DNA of 22,653 bases from Proteobacteria bacterium UBA1673 (GTDB lineage Bacteria > Pseudomonadota > Gammaproteobacteria > Comchoanobacterales > Comchoanobacteraceae), in assembly GCA_002320385.1 (NCBI GenBank), contig DCKN01000004.1, forward strand, positions 1 through 22,653. The letters run 5' to 3'. Shown here piece by piece: positions 1-7,647 of this stretch; the stretch's first letter is position 1; each line of letters begins with the position of its first letter. The notes under the pieces were generated by a model that saw only the letters and a list, made by a program, of their open reading frames with translations, ran no database searches and was not told the origin of the DNA. A program made the translations under genes and the position numbers.

Positions 1-2
1 AT

Positions 3-491
3 GATGATGAAGCAGACCATGATGAAGTTGGTGAAGGTGAAGAACGTGAAGATGTCGCTGAAGGTGACCATGATGAAAGTGATCATGATGAAGACTCCGA
101 AGCGATAGAGCCCCAAAAACACGACTTGCATGACGTGTCTGTAGCAGGCATAAAAGAAGAATCCAACGACCTGAATCGCAAAAAGAATAATCCTCATACT
201 CCCGGTATCGATGATGCCTCTGATGAACCAAATGGCTGTGACGGCGAGACGAAAAAAACTGCAAATTCTGAGAAGATGAGCGAAGATAATCCTCTTGGCC
301 CCAGTTTACTAGCAAGTGATCTAAAAAGTATTGAGGACGATTCAAATCTGGACTGTAAAATTTCTATGGAAAGAGACTCAAAAGATGACTCATCGAGTCT
401 ATCTAAACCCGTTGATGAACCTGATCAAGATGATGATTCGCTAAGCCTTAAGCTTTCATCCAAACCCAATCATTCTGATGAGGTAGATTGA
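3..491 (+). CDS. Partial acidic low-complexity protein (5' end off the window)
   Basis: The frame is open from the left edge to the TGA at 489-491, so 162 residues are visible and the true start lies outside. The ATG at 126 is internal: the codons upstream of it (3-125) encode the same kind of acidic sequence, rich in Asp, Glu, His and Gly, with short Asp-His-Asp-Glu units. The rest is a Ser/Asp/Glu/Lys-rich, apparently disordered chain with almost no hydrophobic core. I recognise no family. The gene is followed with a one-base TGATG overlap by a second acidic gene, so the two are probably translated from one mRNA. The similar composition suggests related or co-functioning proteins. The product could be a secreted, surface or nucleic-acid-mimicking protein, but nothing visible decides this. 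Confidence refers to the coding call, not to function. Confidence 0.7.
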   Translation, partial: DDEADHDEVGEGEEREDVAEGDHDESDHDEDSEAIEPQKHDLHDVSVAGIKEESNDLNRKKNNPHTPGIDDASDEPNGCDGETKKTANSEKMSEDNPLGPSLLASDLKSIEDDSNLDCKISMERDSKDDSSSLSKPVDEPDQDDDSLSLKLSSKPNHSDEVD

Positions 492-1318
492 TGCTATTTG
501 ATATATATCATACTATTTTTGAGCTGCGTGTTGCTGCAGAGTGGATTTCGCGCCATCAGACGGGTATTGGATCTGCTGATAAGAGAGTGCTTGATCAAGC
601 ATATCAATCCATGGTTGATAAACGATCTGATCAACATGCTGAGTCTATAGATGAGCATGATGTGGAATTGCTTACCGAAGAGGATCAGGAGCATGAGGAC
701 GAAATCGAAACTGAAGATGAAACCGAAGATGAAACTGAAGATGAAACTGAAGATGAAACTGAAGATGAAGATGAATCTCCTGAGCCAGAAGAGGATGAAG
801 ATACTGAGTTAGATCAAGAGACCGAATTGGATACTGAATCGTCTGAACAATCAGAAGATGATCATGAATCTGAGCAAGAATGTGATGAAGACGATCAGTC
901 AGAGCCTAACGATATTGAATCTTCAGAGGATGCTGAGGCGGTTGATCATGAGAGCGATGAAGTTGATCAAAACGAATCAAATCATGAACATGCCTCACAT
1001 GAAGCGCATGATCCTGAGCATGAGCATGAATCTCATGATCACTCGGAAAATGACTCTGAGCTTGGTCATGGATCTCATGCGTCCCGACATGCGCAATCAC
1101 ATCATGATGTTGCCTCACATGAAGGCAATCGTGAATCTCATGATCATGACAACGGCCTTGGTTCATCTGATAACGCATCACAAACATCATCTGATTACCT
1201 AAAATCTGCCAAAGATGAGGTTAAAAAGTCTTTGGATAAGCCCAAAGAGGACTATCCTGATTCATCTGACACCAGTCAACAAGCACAGAATTCATCACCT
1301 TCAAGTCGGCGAAAATAA
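491..1318 (+). CDS. Acidic repeat protein with His-rich segment, unknown function
   Basis: The product has 275 residues starting at ATG 491, one base inside the previous stop, with GAGG about seven bases upstream. A TTG three bases earlier is also in frame but less likely. Residues 1-45 form an ordinary, partly hydrophobic head (MLFDIYHTIF...). Residues 50-140 are more than half Asp/Glu and include five consecutive ETED units (73-92). Residues 151-224 contain 17 histidines among Asp, Glu and Ser. The C-terminus is Ser/Lys/Asp-rich and ends in SSRRK. No signal peptide or membrane segment is evident. His/acid-rich tails bind divalent metals in proteins such as SlyD or HypB, so metal buffering is possible. 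A secreted effector or nucleic-acid mimic is an alternative. I recognise no family. The repeats are nearly perfect at DNA level, which suggests length variation. Confidence 0.75.
   Translation: MLFDIYHTIFELRVAAEWISRHQTGIGSADKRVLDQAYQSMVDKRSDQHAESIDEHDVELLTEEDQEHEDEIETEDETEDETEDETEDETEDEDESPEPEEDEDTELDQETELDTESSEQSEDDHESEQECDEDDQSEPNDIESSEDAEAVDHESDEVDQNESNHEHASHEAHDPEHEHESHDHSENDSELGHGSHASRHAQSHHDVASHEGNRESHDHDNGLGSSDNASQTSSDYLKSAKDEVKKSLDKPKEDYPDSSDTSQQAQNSSPSSRRK
707..766 (+). repeat. Five tandem 12-bp repeats inside the acidic gene
   Basis: Five head-to-tail copies of GAAACTGAAGAT run from 707 to 766. Units 1, 3, 4 and 5 are identical; unit 2 has one T-to-C change. Each unit encodes Glu-Thr-Glu-Asp. 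Because 12 is a multiple of three, gain or loss of a unit by slippage would keep the frame. Confidence 0.9.
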
Positions 1319-1396
1319 TTTTTTTGGCATTCTTCTCGTTAATGTTGATTTGTTAATGATGTCGTCGCAATGACGGGTATTGGATGCGTTATTTGT

Positions 1397-2338
1397 TTAA
1401 TAATCTAAAATTGCGGCACCCCAGGTGAAGCCGGCCCCAAATGCAAGAAAAAGTAGACGGTCACCTCGCTTTATTTTTCCGCTCTTAGTGGCAGAATCTA
1501 GTGCAAGTGGTATTGATGCTGCGCTTGTATTAGCATGATTTTTGAGCGTTAAAATGAGCTTATGTTCTGGGATACAAAGTTTTTTCATCAGTTGTTGTAA
1601 AATTCTTATATTCGCTTGGTGCGGTACGATCCAGTCGATGCTTTCAACATCGATGTGATGCTCGGATAGTAAATTTGATGCTGCTTGAAAAAGTTTTTCA
1701 ACTGCATACTTGAATACTTCTTTGCCTTGCATGGTGAGCTGGCTTTGTCCATTTTTGCTTTCTGTTTTTAGCATCTCACTCCCATTGGCGCTGGATCCAC
1801 ACTTGATTGCGACTAGTCCAGATCTATCGGATCGATTTAATAATACCGCGCCGCTTCCGTCGCCAAAAAGTACTGCTGTTGAGCGATCTTTCCAATCAAT
1901 TATCTGACTCATGGCATCGACGCCGATTACCAGTATACAATCTTCTTGATGGTTTTTTATTCTGTCATTTGCAAGATTAAGGGCGTAAATAAACCCTGAG
2001 CATGCGGCATTAACATCGAACGCGAATGCATTATCAATATCGTAATGATTGCACACTTGGCATGCGATCGAAGGCATTGTTAGGCTCGTTGAAGTTGCAA
2101 CGATAACAGAAGTGATGGCACGCTTTTCTTTGGCAGCAATTTCAATCAATGGGGCACAATTGCTTATGGCCATAGAAGTAACAGTGTCTTGGTCTGTCAT
2201 TATATGCCTGTTTGCAATACCTGTTCGTTTGACGATCCACTCATTGGATGTATCCAGTATTTTCTCGAGATCTTGGTTGGTGATTTTTTTATCTGGCAAA
2301 TAGCTCGCTAGGGCGAGGATGCTGGTTTTCTGTTTCAT
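1397..2338 (-). CDS. fabH: 3-oxoacyl-ACP synthase III (FabH)
   Basis: FabH starts type II fatty acid synthesis by condensing acetyl-CoA with malonyl-ACP. From the ATG at 2338 (MKQKTSILAL) the protein has 313 residues, the usual family length. The Cys-His-Asn triad is intact: C113 in AACSGF, H240 in VPHQAN and N270 in HANTSAAS; the C-terminal GAGFTWGAA is also typical. The frame is open upstream to 2509, but those 57 extra residues are Met/Lys/Asn/Ser-rich, unlike FabH, and cover the likely promoters, so I chose 2338. No strong Shine-Dalgarno is visible. In most gammaproteobacteria fabH is co-oriented between plsX and fabD, upstream of fabG. Here it is inverted and divergent from fabG, with plsX and fabD not in the cluster. 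It is convergent with the acidic gene upstream. Confidence 0.95.
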   Translation of the reverse strand: MKQKTSILALASYLPDKKITNQDLEKILDTSNEWIVKRTGIANRHIMTDQDTVTSMAISNCAPLIEIAAKEKRAITSVIVATSTSLTMPSIACQVCNHYDIDNAFAFDVNAACSGFIYALNLANDRIKNHQEDCILVIGVDAMSQIIDWKDRSTAVLFGDGSGAVLLNRSDRSGLVAIKCGSSANGSEMLKTESKNGQSQLTMQGKEVFKYAVEKLFQAASNLLSEHHIDVESIDWIVPHQANIRILQQLMKKLCIPEHKLILTLKNHANTSAASIPLALDSATKSGKIKRGDRLLFLAFGAGFTWGAAILDY

Positions 2339-2362
2339 ATTGTTGCGCTGTGATTTCTCATT

Positions 2363-2391
2363 AATGTACAGATGAAGATGTTTTCTGTAAA
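2363..2391 (-). promoter_or_regulatory. Candidate sigma70 promoter of fabH
   Basis: Read on the minus strand: TTTACA (2386-2391), a 17-base spacer, then TACATT (2363-2368). The expected start of transcription, near 2356, gives a leader of about 18 bases before the ATG at 2338, which supports that start over the 57-residue longer frame. The -10 match is only 4 of 6. Confidence 0.45.
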
Positions 2392-2452
2392 GCTTTTGGC
2401 CATAATATCCTGTATTTGCTGATTTCATTTTTGCGGATTCCATCTTCACGGA

Positions 2453-2481
2453 TTGAATTCTATTAGATTGTGATTTATTAT
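2453..2481 (+). promoter_or_regulatory. Candidate sigma70 promoter of fabG-acpP-fabF
   Basis: TTGAAT (2453-2458), a 17-base spacer, then TATTAT (2476-2481). Transcription would begin near 2488, about 22 bases before the fabG ATG at 2510. It lies inside the open frame upstream of fabH, another reason to treat that frame as non-coding. Confidence 0.5.
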
Positions 2482-2509
2482 TGTTCATCATTTTTAATGA
2501 GAAAGACAT

Positions 2510-3250
2510 ATGGAAAAACTGATACTGGTGACAGGTGCAAGTCGAGGAATTGGTAGCGCAATTTTAGAGAATCTAATTGGCCAAGTAGATGGTACTTTTG
2601 TTGGTACTGCAACAAGTCAAAAGGGGCTTGATTCGATTAATGACCTTTTAAAGCGCACCGGAGCAACGGGTCAAGCCATGCTGTGGAACGCATTAGAGAA
2701 AGATTCGGCTGATGGATTAGTTTCTGAGATCAAACGTCAGTATGGCATGGCGCCAAATATTCTCATTAACAATGCTGGTATTACGCGTGATCAATTGTTG
2801 TTAAGAATGAAGTCTGCTGACTGGGATGATGTTATCCAAGCCAATTTAACTGCATGCTTTCACTTAACGCAAATTTGTTGTAAATCCATGCTGCGTGCTC
2901 GGTGGGGTCGAATTGTTAATATGAGTTCTGTAGCAGCCGTTACCGGCAATCCTGGCCAGACCAACTATGCTGCTGCTAAAGCTGGGATGATTGCTTTTAG
3001 TAAATCTCTCGCTATGGAAGTTGCAAGTCGTCATATTACTGTGAACTGCGTGTGTCCTGGTTTCATCGATACTGAGATGCTTGATGGGTTAACTGATGAT
3101 CGAAAAAAATCGGTATATGATCTTATACCGATGGGGCGCTTTGGAACGACAGATGAAATCGCTCACGCGGTTTCATTTCTAGTGAGCGATTTGAGCGCAT
3201 ATATTACTGGATCATGTCTTCATGTTAATGGTGGGCTTGTAATGCTGTAA
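2510..3250 (+). CDS. fabG: 3-oxoacyl-ACP reductase (FabG)
   Basis: FabG is the NADPH-dependent short-chain dehydrogenase that reduces 3-oxoacyl-ACP in each elongation cycle. The 246-residue length is typical. The N-terminal Rossmann motif TGASRGIG is at residues 8-15, NNAG at 87-90, and the catalytic Asn-Ser-Tyr-Lys set is N112, S140, Y153 and K157 (YAAAK). The PGFIDTEM segment after the active site and the C-terminal HVNGG are usual for FabG. The start ATG at 2510 has only a weak GAGAAAG ribosome site. The gene leads a fabG-acpP-fabF run, with 46 bases to acpP. Confidence 0.96.
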   Translation: MEKLILVTGASRGIGSAILENLIGQVDGTFVGTATSQKGLDSINDLLKRTGATGQAMLWNALEKDSADGLVSEIKRQYGMAPNILINNAGITRDQLLLRMKSADWDDVIQANLTACFHLTQICCKSMLRARWGRIVNMSSVAAVTGNPGQTNYAAAKAGMIAFSKSLAMEVASRHITVNCVCPGFIDTEMLDGLTDDRKKSVYDLIPMGRFGTTDEIAHAVSFLVSDLSAYITGSCLHVNGGLVML

Positions 3251-3264
3251 TTTAATGGTATAGT
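3237..3264 (+). promoter_or_regulatory. Candidate internal promoter for acpP
   Basis: TTGTAA (3237-3242), a 16-base spacer and TATAGT (3259-3264) span the end of fabG and the 46-base gap before acpP. An extra promoter here would fit the high demand for acyl carrier protein, but only the motif supports it. Confidence 0.35.
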
Positions 3265-3296
3265 ACAAATTTATGAAATAGAGATGGAGGCTCCAA

Positions 3297-3548
3297 ATGG
3301 CGCAAAACAATGTTAAAGAAAAGGTATTAGGTATCATCGCAGATCAATTGGATTTAGATCCAAGTGAAATTAAACTAGAATCGTCTTTCGTCGATGATCT
3401 CGGTGCTGATTCACTTGACACTGTTGAATTGGTTTTGGCTCTTGAGGAGCAGTTTGATGTGAGTATCCCTGACAATGAGGCTGAGAACATCAAGACTGTG
3501 CAGCAGGCGATCGATAAAATTGAGCAAACCGTCGGCAAATCTAAATAA
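3297..3548 (+). CDS. acpP: Acyl carrier protein (AcpP)
   Basis: An 83-residue acidic protein that carries growing acyl chains as thioesters on a phosphopantetheine arm. The attachment serine is S39 in the conserved GADSLD motif, and the helix II sequence TVELVLALEE is typical. A strong Shine-Dalgarno (TGGAGG, 3285-3290) lies six bases before the ATG, consistent with very high expression. The stop TAA shares its last base with the fabF ATG (TAATG), so fabF is probably translated by coupling. Confidence 0.98.
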   Translation: MAQNNVKEKVLGIIADQLDLDPSEIKLESSFVDDLGADSLDTVELVLALEEQFDVSIPDNEAENIKTVQQAIDKIEQTVGKSK

Positions 3549-4792
3549 TGCGTAAAGTAGCTGTTACAGGTCTGGGTCTCGTTTCTCCAATGGGTCTGGA
3601 TGCACCATCTGCGTGGACAAATCTTCAGCGTGGCCATTCCGGTATTCGAACAATTCCTGATCCTGAAGGTGCGTACGATGTTATATCTTCTCGCATTGCT
3701 GGTTGTGTATGGGACTTCGACCCCTTGAGTCATTTTTCGAAAAAAGAATTAAAACGTTATGATCCATTTGTACAATATGCTATGGTCGCTGCGCAAGAGG
3801 CGATGGTCAGCGCTTCTCTCACTGATCATGATGATAGCTTAGATCTCAATCGATGTGGCGTGGTCATCGGTTCTGGAATTGGGGGTCTTTCTTGTATTCA
3901 GAACGAGACCAAGAAGTTTTATCTACAGAGCCCTGATCGGCTATCACCATTTTTTATTCCTGCATCGTTGATTAATATGGTATCCGGTTTTGTTTCTCTA
4001 AAAACTGGATTTAAAGGGCCTAATTTGTCACTTGTTTCTGCATGCGCATCAGGTTCCCATAGTATCATGTATGCTGCTCAACAGATCGAGACAGGATTGT
4101 GCGATGTAATGATCTGCGGTGGAACCGAGCATGGCTCAAATCTTTTGGGCATGTCTGGGTTCGCCGCGTTGCGTGCTTTAAGTACTAGAAATGAAGAACC
4201 CCAACTAGCCAGTCGGCCATGGGACAAGGACAGAGATGGTTTTGTGATGAGTGACGGTGCTGGTGTCGTGGTTCTTGAGGATCTTGATCATGCACGTCGT
4301 CGTGGTGCAAACATATATGCTATTGTTAGCGGTTACGGAATGAGCGCTGATGCACATCACATGACTCAGCCGTCTGATGATGGCGATGGTGCAGTGCGTT
4401 GCATGCAGGCAGCTCTTGATAAGGCGCAAATGTCACCAGATGAAATCGGTTACATCAATGCGCATGCAACCTCAACGCCTGTTGGGGATCAAGTAGAACC
4501 GTTGGCTATCAAGAAGGTGTTTTCTGACCATGCGTATCAACTATGTGTGTCATCGACAAAGTCCATGCACGGTCACATGCTTGGCGCTGCAGGTGCTGCC
4601 GAAGCAGTCATATCGATTATGTCTTTACATAACCAAGCTGTACCTGCCACGATTAATTTAGATACACCTTCAGAAGGTTGTGATCTTGATTTCGTTCCGC
4701 ACACCATGCGTGACTTATCTTATAACTCGGTCATGAGCAATAGCTTCGGTTTTGGTGGGACCAATGCCACGCTTATTTTTTCTCGTCCATAA
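3548..4792 (+). CDS. fabF: 3-oxoacyl-ACP synthase II (FabF)
   Basis: FabF is the elongating condensing enzyme of type II fatty acid synthesis; it joins acyl-ACP to malonyl-ACP. The product has 414 residues, the normal length. The Cys-His-His triad is present: C166 in VSACASG, H306 in NAHATSTP and H343 in KSMHGHMLGAAG, with K338 also in place. The C-terminal NSFGFGGTNA glycine loop is intact. It overlaps the acpP stop by one base. A 185-base AT-rich gap separates it from mltG; in that gap I see only a short ATCGCGAT palindrome followed by a T run near 4805-4820, not a convincing terminator. Confidence 0.97.
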   Translation: MRKVAVTGLGLVSPMGLDAPSAWTNLQRGHSGIRTIPDPEGAYDVISSRIAGCVWDFDPLSHFSKKELKRYDPFVQYAMVAAQEAMVSASLTDHDDSLDLNRCGVVIGSGIGGLSCIQNETKKFYLQSPDRLSPFFIPASLINMVSGFVSLKTGFKGPNLSLVSACASGSHSIMYAAQQIETGLCDVMICGGTEHGSNLLGMSGFAALRALSTRNEEPQLASRPWDKDRDGFVMSDGAGVVVLEDLDHARRRGANIYAIVSGYGMSADAHHMTQPSDDGDGAVRCMQAALDKAQMSPDEIGYINAHATSTPVGDQVEPLAIKKVFSDHAYQLCVSSTKSMHGHMLGAAGAAEAVISIMSLHNQAVPATINLDTPSEGCDLDFVPHTMRDLSYNSVMSNSFGFGGTNATLIFSRP

Positions 4793-4977
4793 TCAGATAA
4801 TTAATCGCGATTTTTTTGCTGTTCTGTCATTTGTATTGATCTGGTTCTAATTGCCTGTGTTGTCCTTCAGCTGATTGTCTTTTGGTTTAATCACATTTAT
4901 TTCACTATTATTTTCATTTGAATTGATCTTTTATCTAAATGAATTAAACTGGATGGCACTACGCGTTTTAAATTTTC

Positions 4978-6003
4978 ATGAAAGTTACGACATTATTTAG
5001 AATATCAATATTTGCGATGCTCTTTGCAGCGCTTACAACTGTGCTTTACGTGTTTAATATTTACGTTGAGGTTGCGGTCAAGCATCTTGTATCACCTGGC
5101 ATGTCGCGCCAAATTCTTGTTGAGCGTGGTGTTAAACTGAGGAAATTTTCAAATCAGCTCCATTTAAAGGGAATCGTATCATCGCCCATGCACTTTACTG
5201 TGGCATACATTTCCCAACATCCTTCAAAAACACTTCAGGCCGGACTGTATTTGGTTTCTGATAAAGATACATTACTCGACTTGGTTGAAATGGTCGCAAA
5301 GGGTCGATCTATCATGGAGTCACAGGCAATTATTGAGGGTTGGGATTGGCGGCAATTACAGCGTTCACTACGTCAAGAAAAGCGTTTTAGGATTTCAGGT
5401 GAGCGCGATGTTCTTGCGCGTTTGAATCGAGAAGCGACAGCTTCAATTTGGGGAGTGAAATTGAATCATGTCGAGGGGCTTCTAATGCCTGATACTTATA
5501 AATTTCGTCGCGGCGTTAGCGATATGGAAATTATTGTTGACGCTTTTAATAGACAGTCTAATTTTATGCGAGAACAATGGCAAAACCGCGATAAGCTAGC
5601 TGGTTATCGTACGCCTTACGAAGCGCTGATTGTTGCTTCATTAATCGAAAAGGAAAGTCGTTATCCTAATGAATACTCTAAAATAGCAGCCGTCATACTG
5701 AATAGAATTAAAAAGAAGATGCCTATCCAAATTGATGCATCGATTTTGTATGGCCTGGGTCGTCATCAATCAAGAGTAACGTATCGGGATTTGAAAAAAG
5801 ATACGCTATACAATACCTATCTGCACAGAGGTCTTCCTCCAACGCCGATTTCGATGCCAAGTAAACGTGCGATCCATGCTGCTTTACATCCTTATAAATT
5901 TGATGCGCTTTTTTACGTGCTTGACAGCACTAAAAAAAATCAGCATATATTCACTAATAATTTTGAGTCTCATCTTAAAGCTAAGTACAATAATAAGAAG
6001 TAA
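4978..6003 (+). CDS. mltG: Endolytic peptidoglycan transglycosylase (MltG/YceG)
   Basis: MltG cuts nascent glycan strands at the inner membrane and helps terminate glycan synthesis. The 341-residue product has one N-terminal membrane anchor (about residues 8-28), a LysM-like region, and the YceG catalytic domain with PDTYKF (171-176) and the catalytic Glu E224 in ASLIEKES. The downstream LNRI, QIDASILYGLG and HRGLPPTPIS blocks are also family features. An in-frame stop just upstream (4969-4971) fixes the ATG at 4978, which has no recognisable Shine-Dalgarno. It sits 22 bases before tmk, in the usual mltG-tmk-holB order. Confidence 0.95.
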   Translation: MKVTTLFRISIFAMLFAALTTVLYVFNIYVEVAVKHLVSPGMSRQILVERGVKLRKFSNQLHLKGIVSSPMHFTVAYISQHPSKTLQAGLYLVSDKDTLLDLVEMVAKGRSIMESQAIIEGWDWRQLQRSLRQEKRFRISGERDVLARLNREATASIWGVKLNHVEGLLMPDTYKFRRGVSDMEIIVDAFNRQSNFMREQWQNRDKLAGYRTPYEALIVASLIEKESRYPNEYSKIAAVILNRIKKKMPIQIDASILYGLGRHQSRVTYRDLKKDTLYNTYLHRGLPPTPISMPSKRAIHAALHPYKFDALFYVLDSTKKNQHIFTNNFESHLKAKYNNKK

Positions 6004-6025
6004 TAATTGATTTTTGGAGAATTGC

Positions 6026-6649
6026 ATGACAAAGGGTTTATTTGTTTCGATTGAGGGCATCGAAGGTGCGGGAAAAAGCACCCTTATTGAACATCTTAAA
6101 AAGCATGCCCAATTTCAGTCTGATACGCTTTTTACTCGTGAGCCTGGTGGAACGCCTATTGCAGAGGCGATCAGAAAAATTTTAGTGAGTCGTGAACATA
6201 GCGACATGGAGGCAATGACAGAGCTACTACTCGTTTATGCTTCAAGGCAAGAGCATATTAGAAAAGTGATTGAGCCTGAGTTATCAGCCGGTAAAATAGT
6301 TATTTCAGACCGATTTTACGACGCCAGTTATGCTTATCAAGCAGGTGGTCGACATCTTGATGTTGATATTTTGGCGAAACTAGATGACTGGGTCGTGCAA
6401 AAGACGACTCCTCGCTTAACTATTCTTATCAAAGCACCCATTCAGTTGTGCTTGGATCGTGTATACTCTCGAGGGAATCAAGATCGTTTTGATGATGAGT
6501 CATCTCCGTTTTTCATGGCTGTTCAATCAATGTATACGCAGCGGGCTGATCGTGATCCAGATCGTTTTTTGATTGTTGATGGCACTCAATCTCCGGATGA
6601 AATATTGGATATTTGTGTGTCTAAAATATTGTCACTTCGTAAATTGTGA
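6026..6649 (+). CDS. tmk: Thymidylate kinase (Tmk)
   Basis: Tmk phosphorylates dTMP to dTDP for DNA synthesis. From ATG 6026 the protein has 207 residues. The P-loop is at residues 11-18 (GIEGAGKS), the substrate-binding FTREPGGTP follows, the DR motif is D95-R96, and the LID region around RGNQDRF has the gammaproteobacterial style. GGAG at 6016-6019 lies six bases from ATG 6026, so I prefer this to the in-frame TTG at 6014. The last four bases overlap the holB GTG (GTGA), so the two are probably translationally coupled. Confidence 0.97.
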   Translation: MTKGLFVSIEGIEGAGKSTLIEHLKKHAQFQSDTLFTREPGGTPIAEAIRKILVSREHSDMEAMTELLLVYASRQEHIRKVIEPELSAGKIVISDRFYDASYAYQAGGRHLDVDILAKLDDWVVQKTTPRLTILIKAPIQLCLDRVYSRGNQDRFDDESSPFFMAVQSMYTQRADRDPDRFLIVDGTQSPDEILDICVSKILSLRKL

Positions 6650-7623
6650 GTGCGTTTCCTTGGCTAACCCCGCTGTATGAATTAGTCAATCAGCGGTTTA
6701 TCGATGCATCTTGGCCATCAGGTTATCTCTTGCCGTTATCCGGGGATCTAGGCGGTCTTGAGATCGCTGGAACGATTGTTAGGCGTTTATTATGTGTTAA
6801 TTCATCTGATGCTTCATGTCGTACATGTAAGCATTGTAGGCTGATTTTGGAGGATGAGCATCCTGATCTCATCACGATTCGTCCCGACTCAGAAGCTTCT
6901 CTACCGAGCATAAAGATTGACTATTTACGTGTTGCAATTGAACGAATAAGTAAAGCACCCACATTAAGTTATAATCAAGTCATTTATATTCAATCGTGTG
7001 AGCTCATGACCACGCAGTGTGCCAATGCGCTCTTGAAAACTTTAGAAGAACCAAAATCAAACTTATACTTGGTGCTACAGGCAAACAATACCCAAAAACT
7101 GTTACCTACAGTGAGGAGTCGATTGTTTATTGAAACTGTTAATCTTCACCCTGAGATGATCGCTTCCTATGCCGATCAATGTCTTGCGGAATATCCTCAA
7201 TATGACTTTTTACGCCATACACATAAGCAGATGCCTGCAAGTTTTAGGACACTTGTAAGTGATACCGGCCTTCCAAAATTGTATCAGCTTTCTTTGAGCA
7301 TTCTCTTAACTTCGACCTGGCAACCCCTAACGCAATTATCGCAGATTGCTGATTATTCAGTGGATGAACTCATGGATGCCTTTTTGTTTTGTCTTCTGGC
7401 AATCTTCTATCGACAACAAGGTTTAATTCAGCATAGTGCTTTGTCTCGAGCAATCCTCAAGCATGCCCCATGTGACAATGACTACCATCCATCTCTTATT
7501 GAGATTTCTTCTATTATCGATTTGTGCCTTGATATAAAAAGAAAGTTGTCATCCCGAATATCGCTTAATCCAAATCATCTTAAATCGTCATTGATGATCA
7601 AAATTTGGCGGTTGCGTCAATAA
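6646..7623 (+). CDS. holB: DNA polymerase III subunit delta' (HolB)
   Basis: Delta' is the rigid stator of the clamp loader that places the beta clamp on DNA. The 325-residue product has the expected zinc site C50-X7-C58-X2-C61-X2-C64, the EEPKSNLYLVLQ segment and the VRSR arginine-finger region, where SRL replaces the common SRC. The P-loop is degenerate, as is normal for delta'. The start is GTG 6646, overlapping the tmk stop by four bases; no Shine-Dalgarno is seen, so expression likely depends on coupling. It converges on the next gene, with 24 bases between. Confidence 0.93.
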   Translation: MSAFPWLTPLYELVNQRFIDASWPSGYLLPLSGDLGGLEIAGTIVRRLLCVNSSDASCRTCKHCRLILEDEHPDLITIRPDSEASLPSIKIDYLRVAIERISKAPTLSYNQVIYIQSCELMTTQCANALLKTLEEPKSNLYLVLQANNTQKLLPTVRSRLFIETVNLHPEMIASYADQCLAEYPQYDFLRHTHKQMPASFRTLVSDTGLPKLYQLSLSILLTSTWQPLTQLSQIADYSVDELMDAFLFCLLAIFYRQQGLIQHSALSRAILKHAPCDNDYHPSLIEISSIIDLCLDIKRKLSSRISLNPNHLKSSLMIKIWRLRQ

Positions 7624-7647
7624 CTACCGATGTGAAAAGTGGTATCC

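Noticed and set aside
858..1202. Met/Ile-rich frames on both strands within the acidic gene
   Set aside because: They are shadows of the repetitive CATGA-type codons of the acidic gene and have no ribosome site or sensible composition.
1..1318. CRISPR-like or satellite repeat array
   Set aside because: The repetition is codon-level low complexity within open frames; there are no spacers or constant repeat units apart from the five 12-bp repeats.
4793..4820. Terminator after fabF
   Set aside because: ATCGCGAT followed by T residues is a short palindrome with no loop, too weak for an intrinsic terminator.
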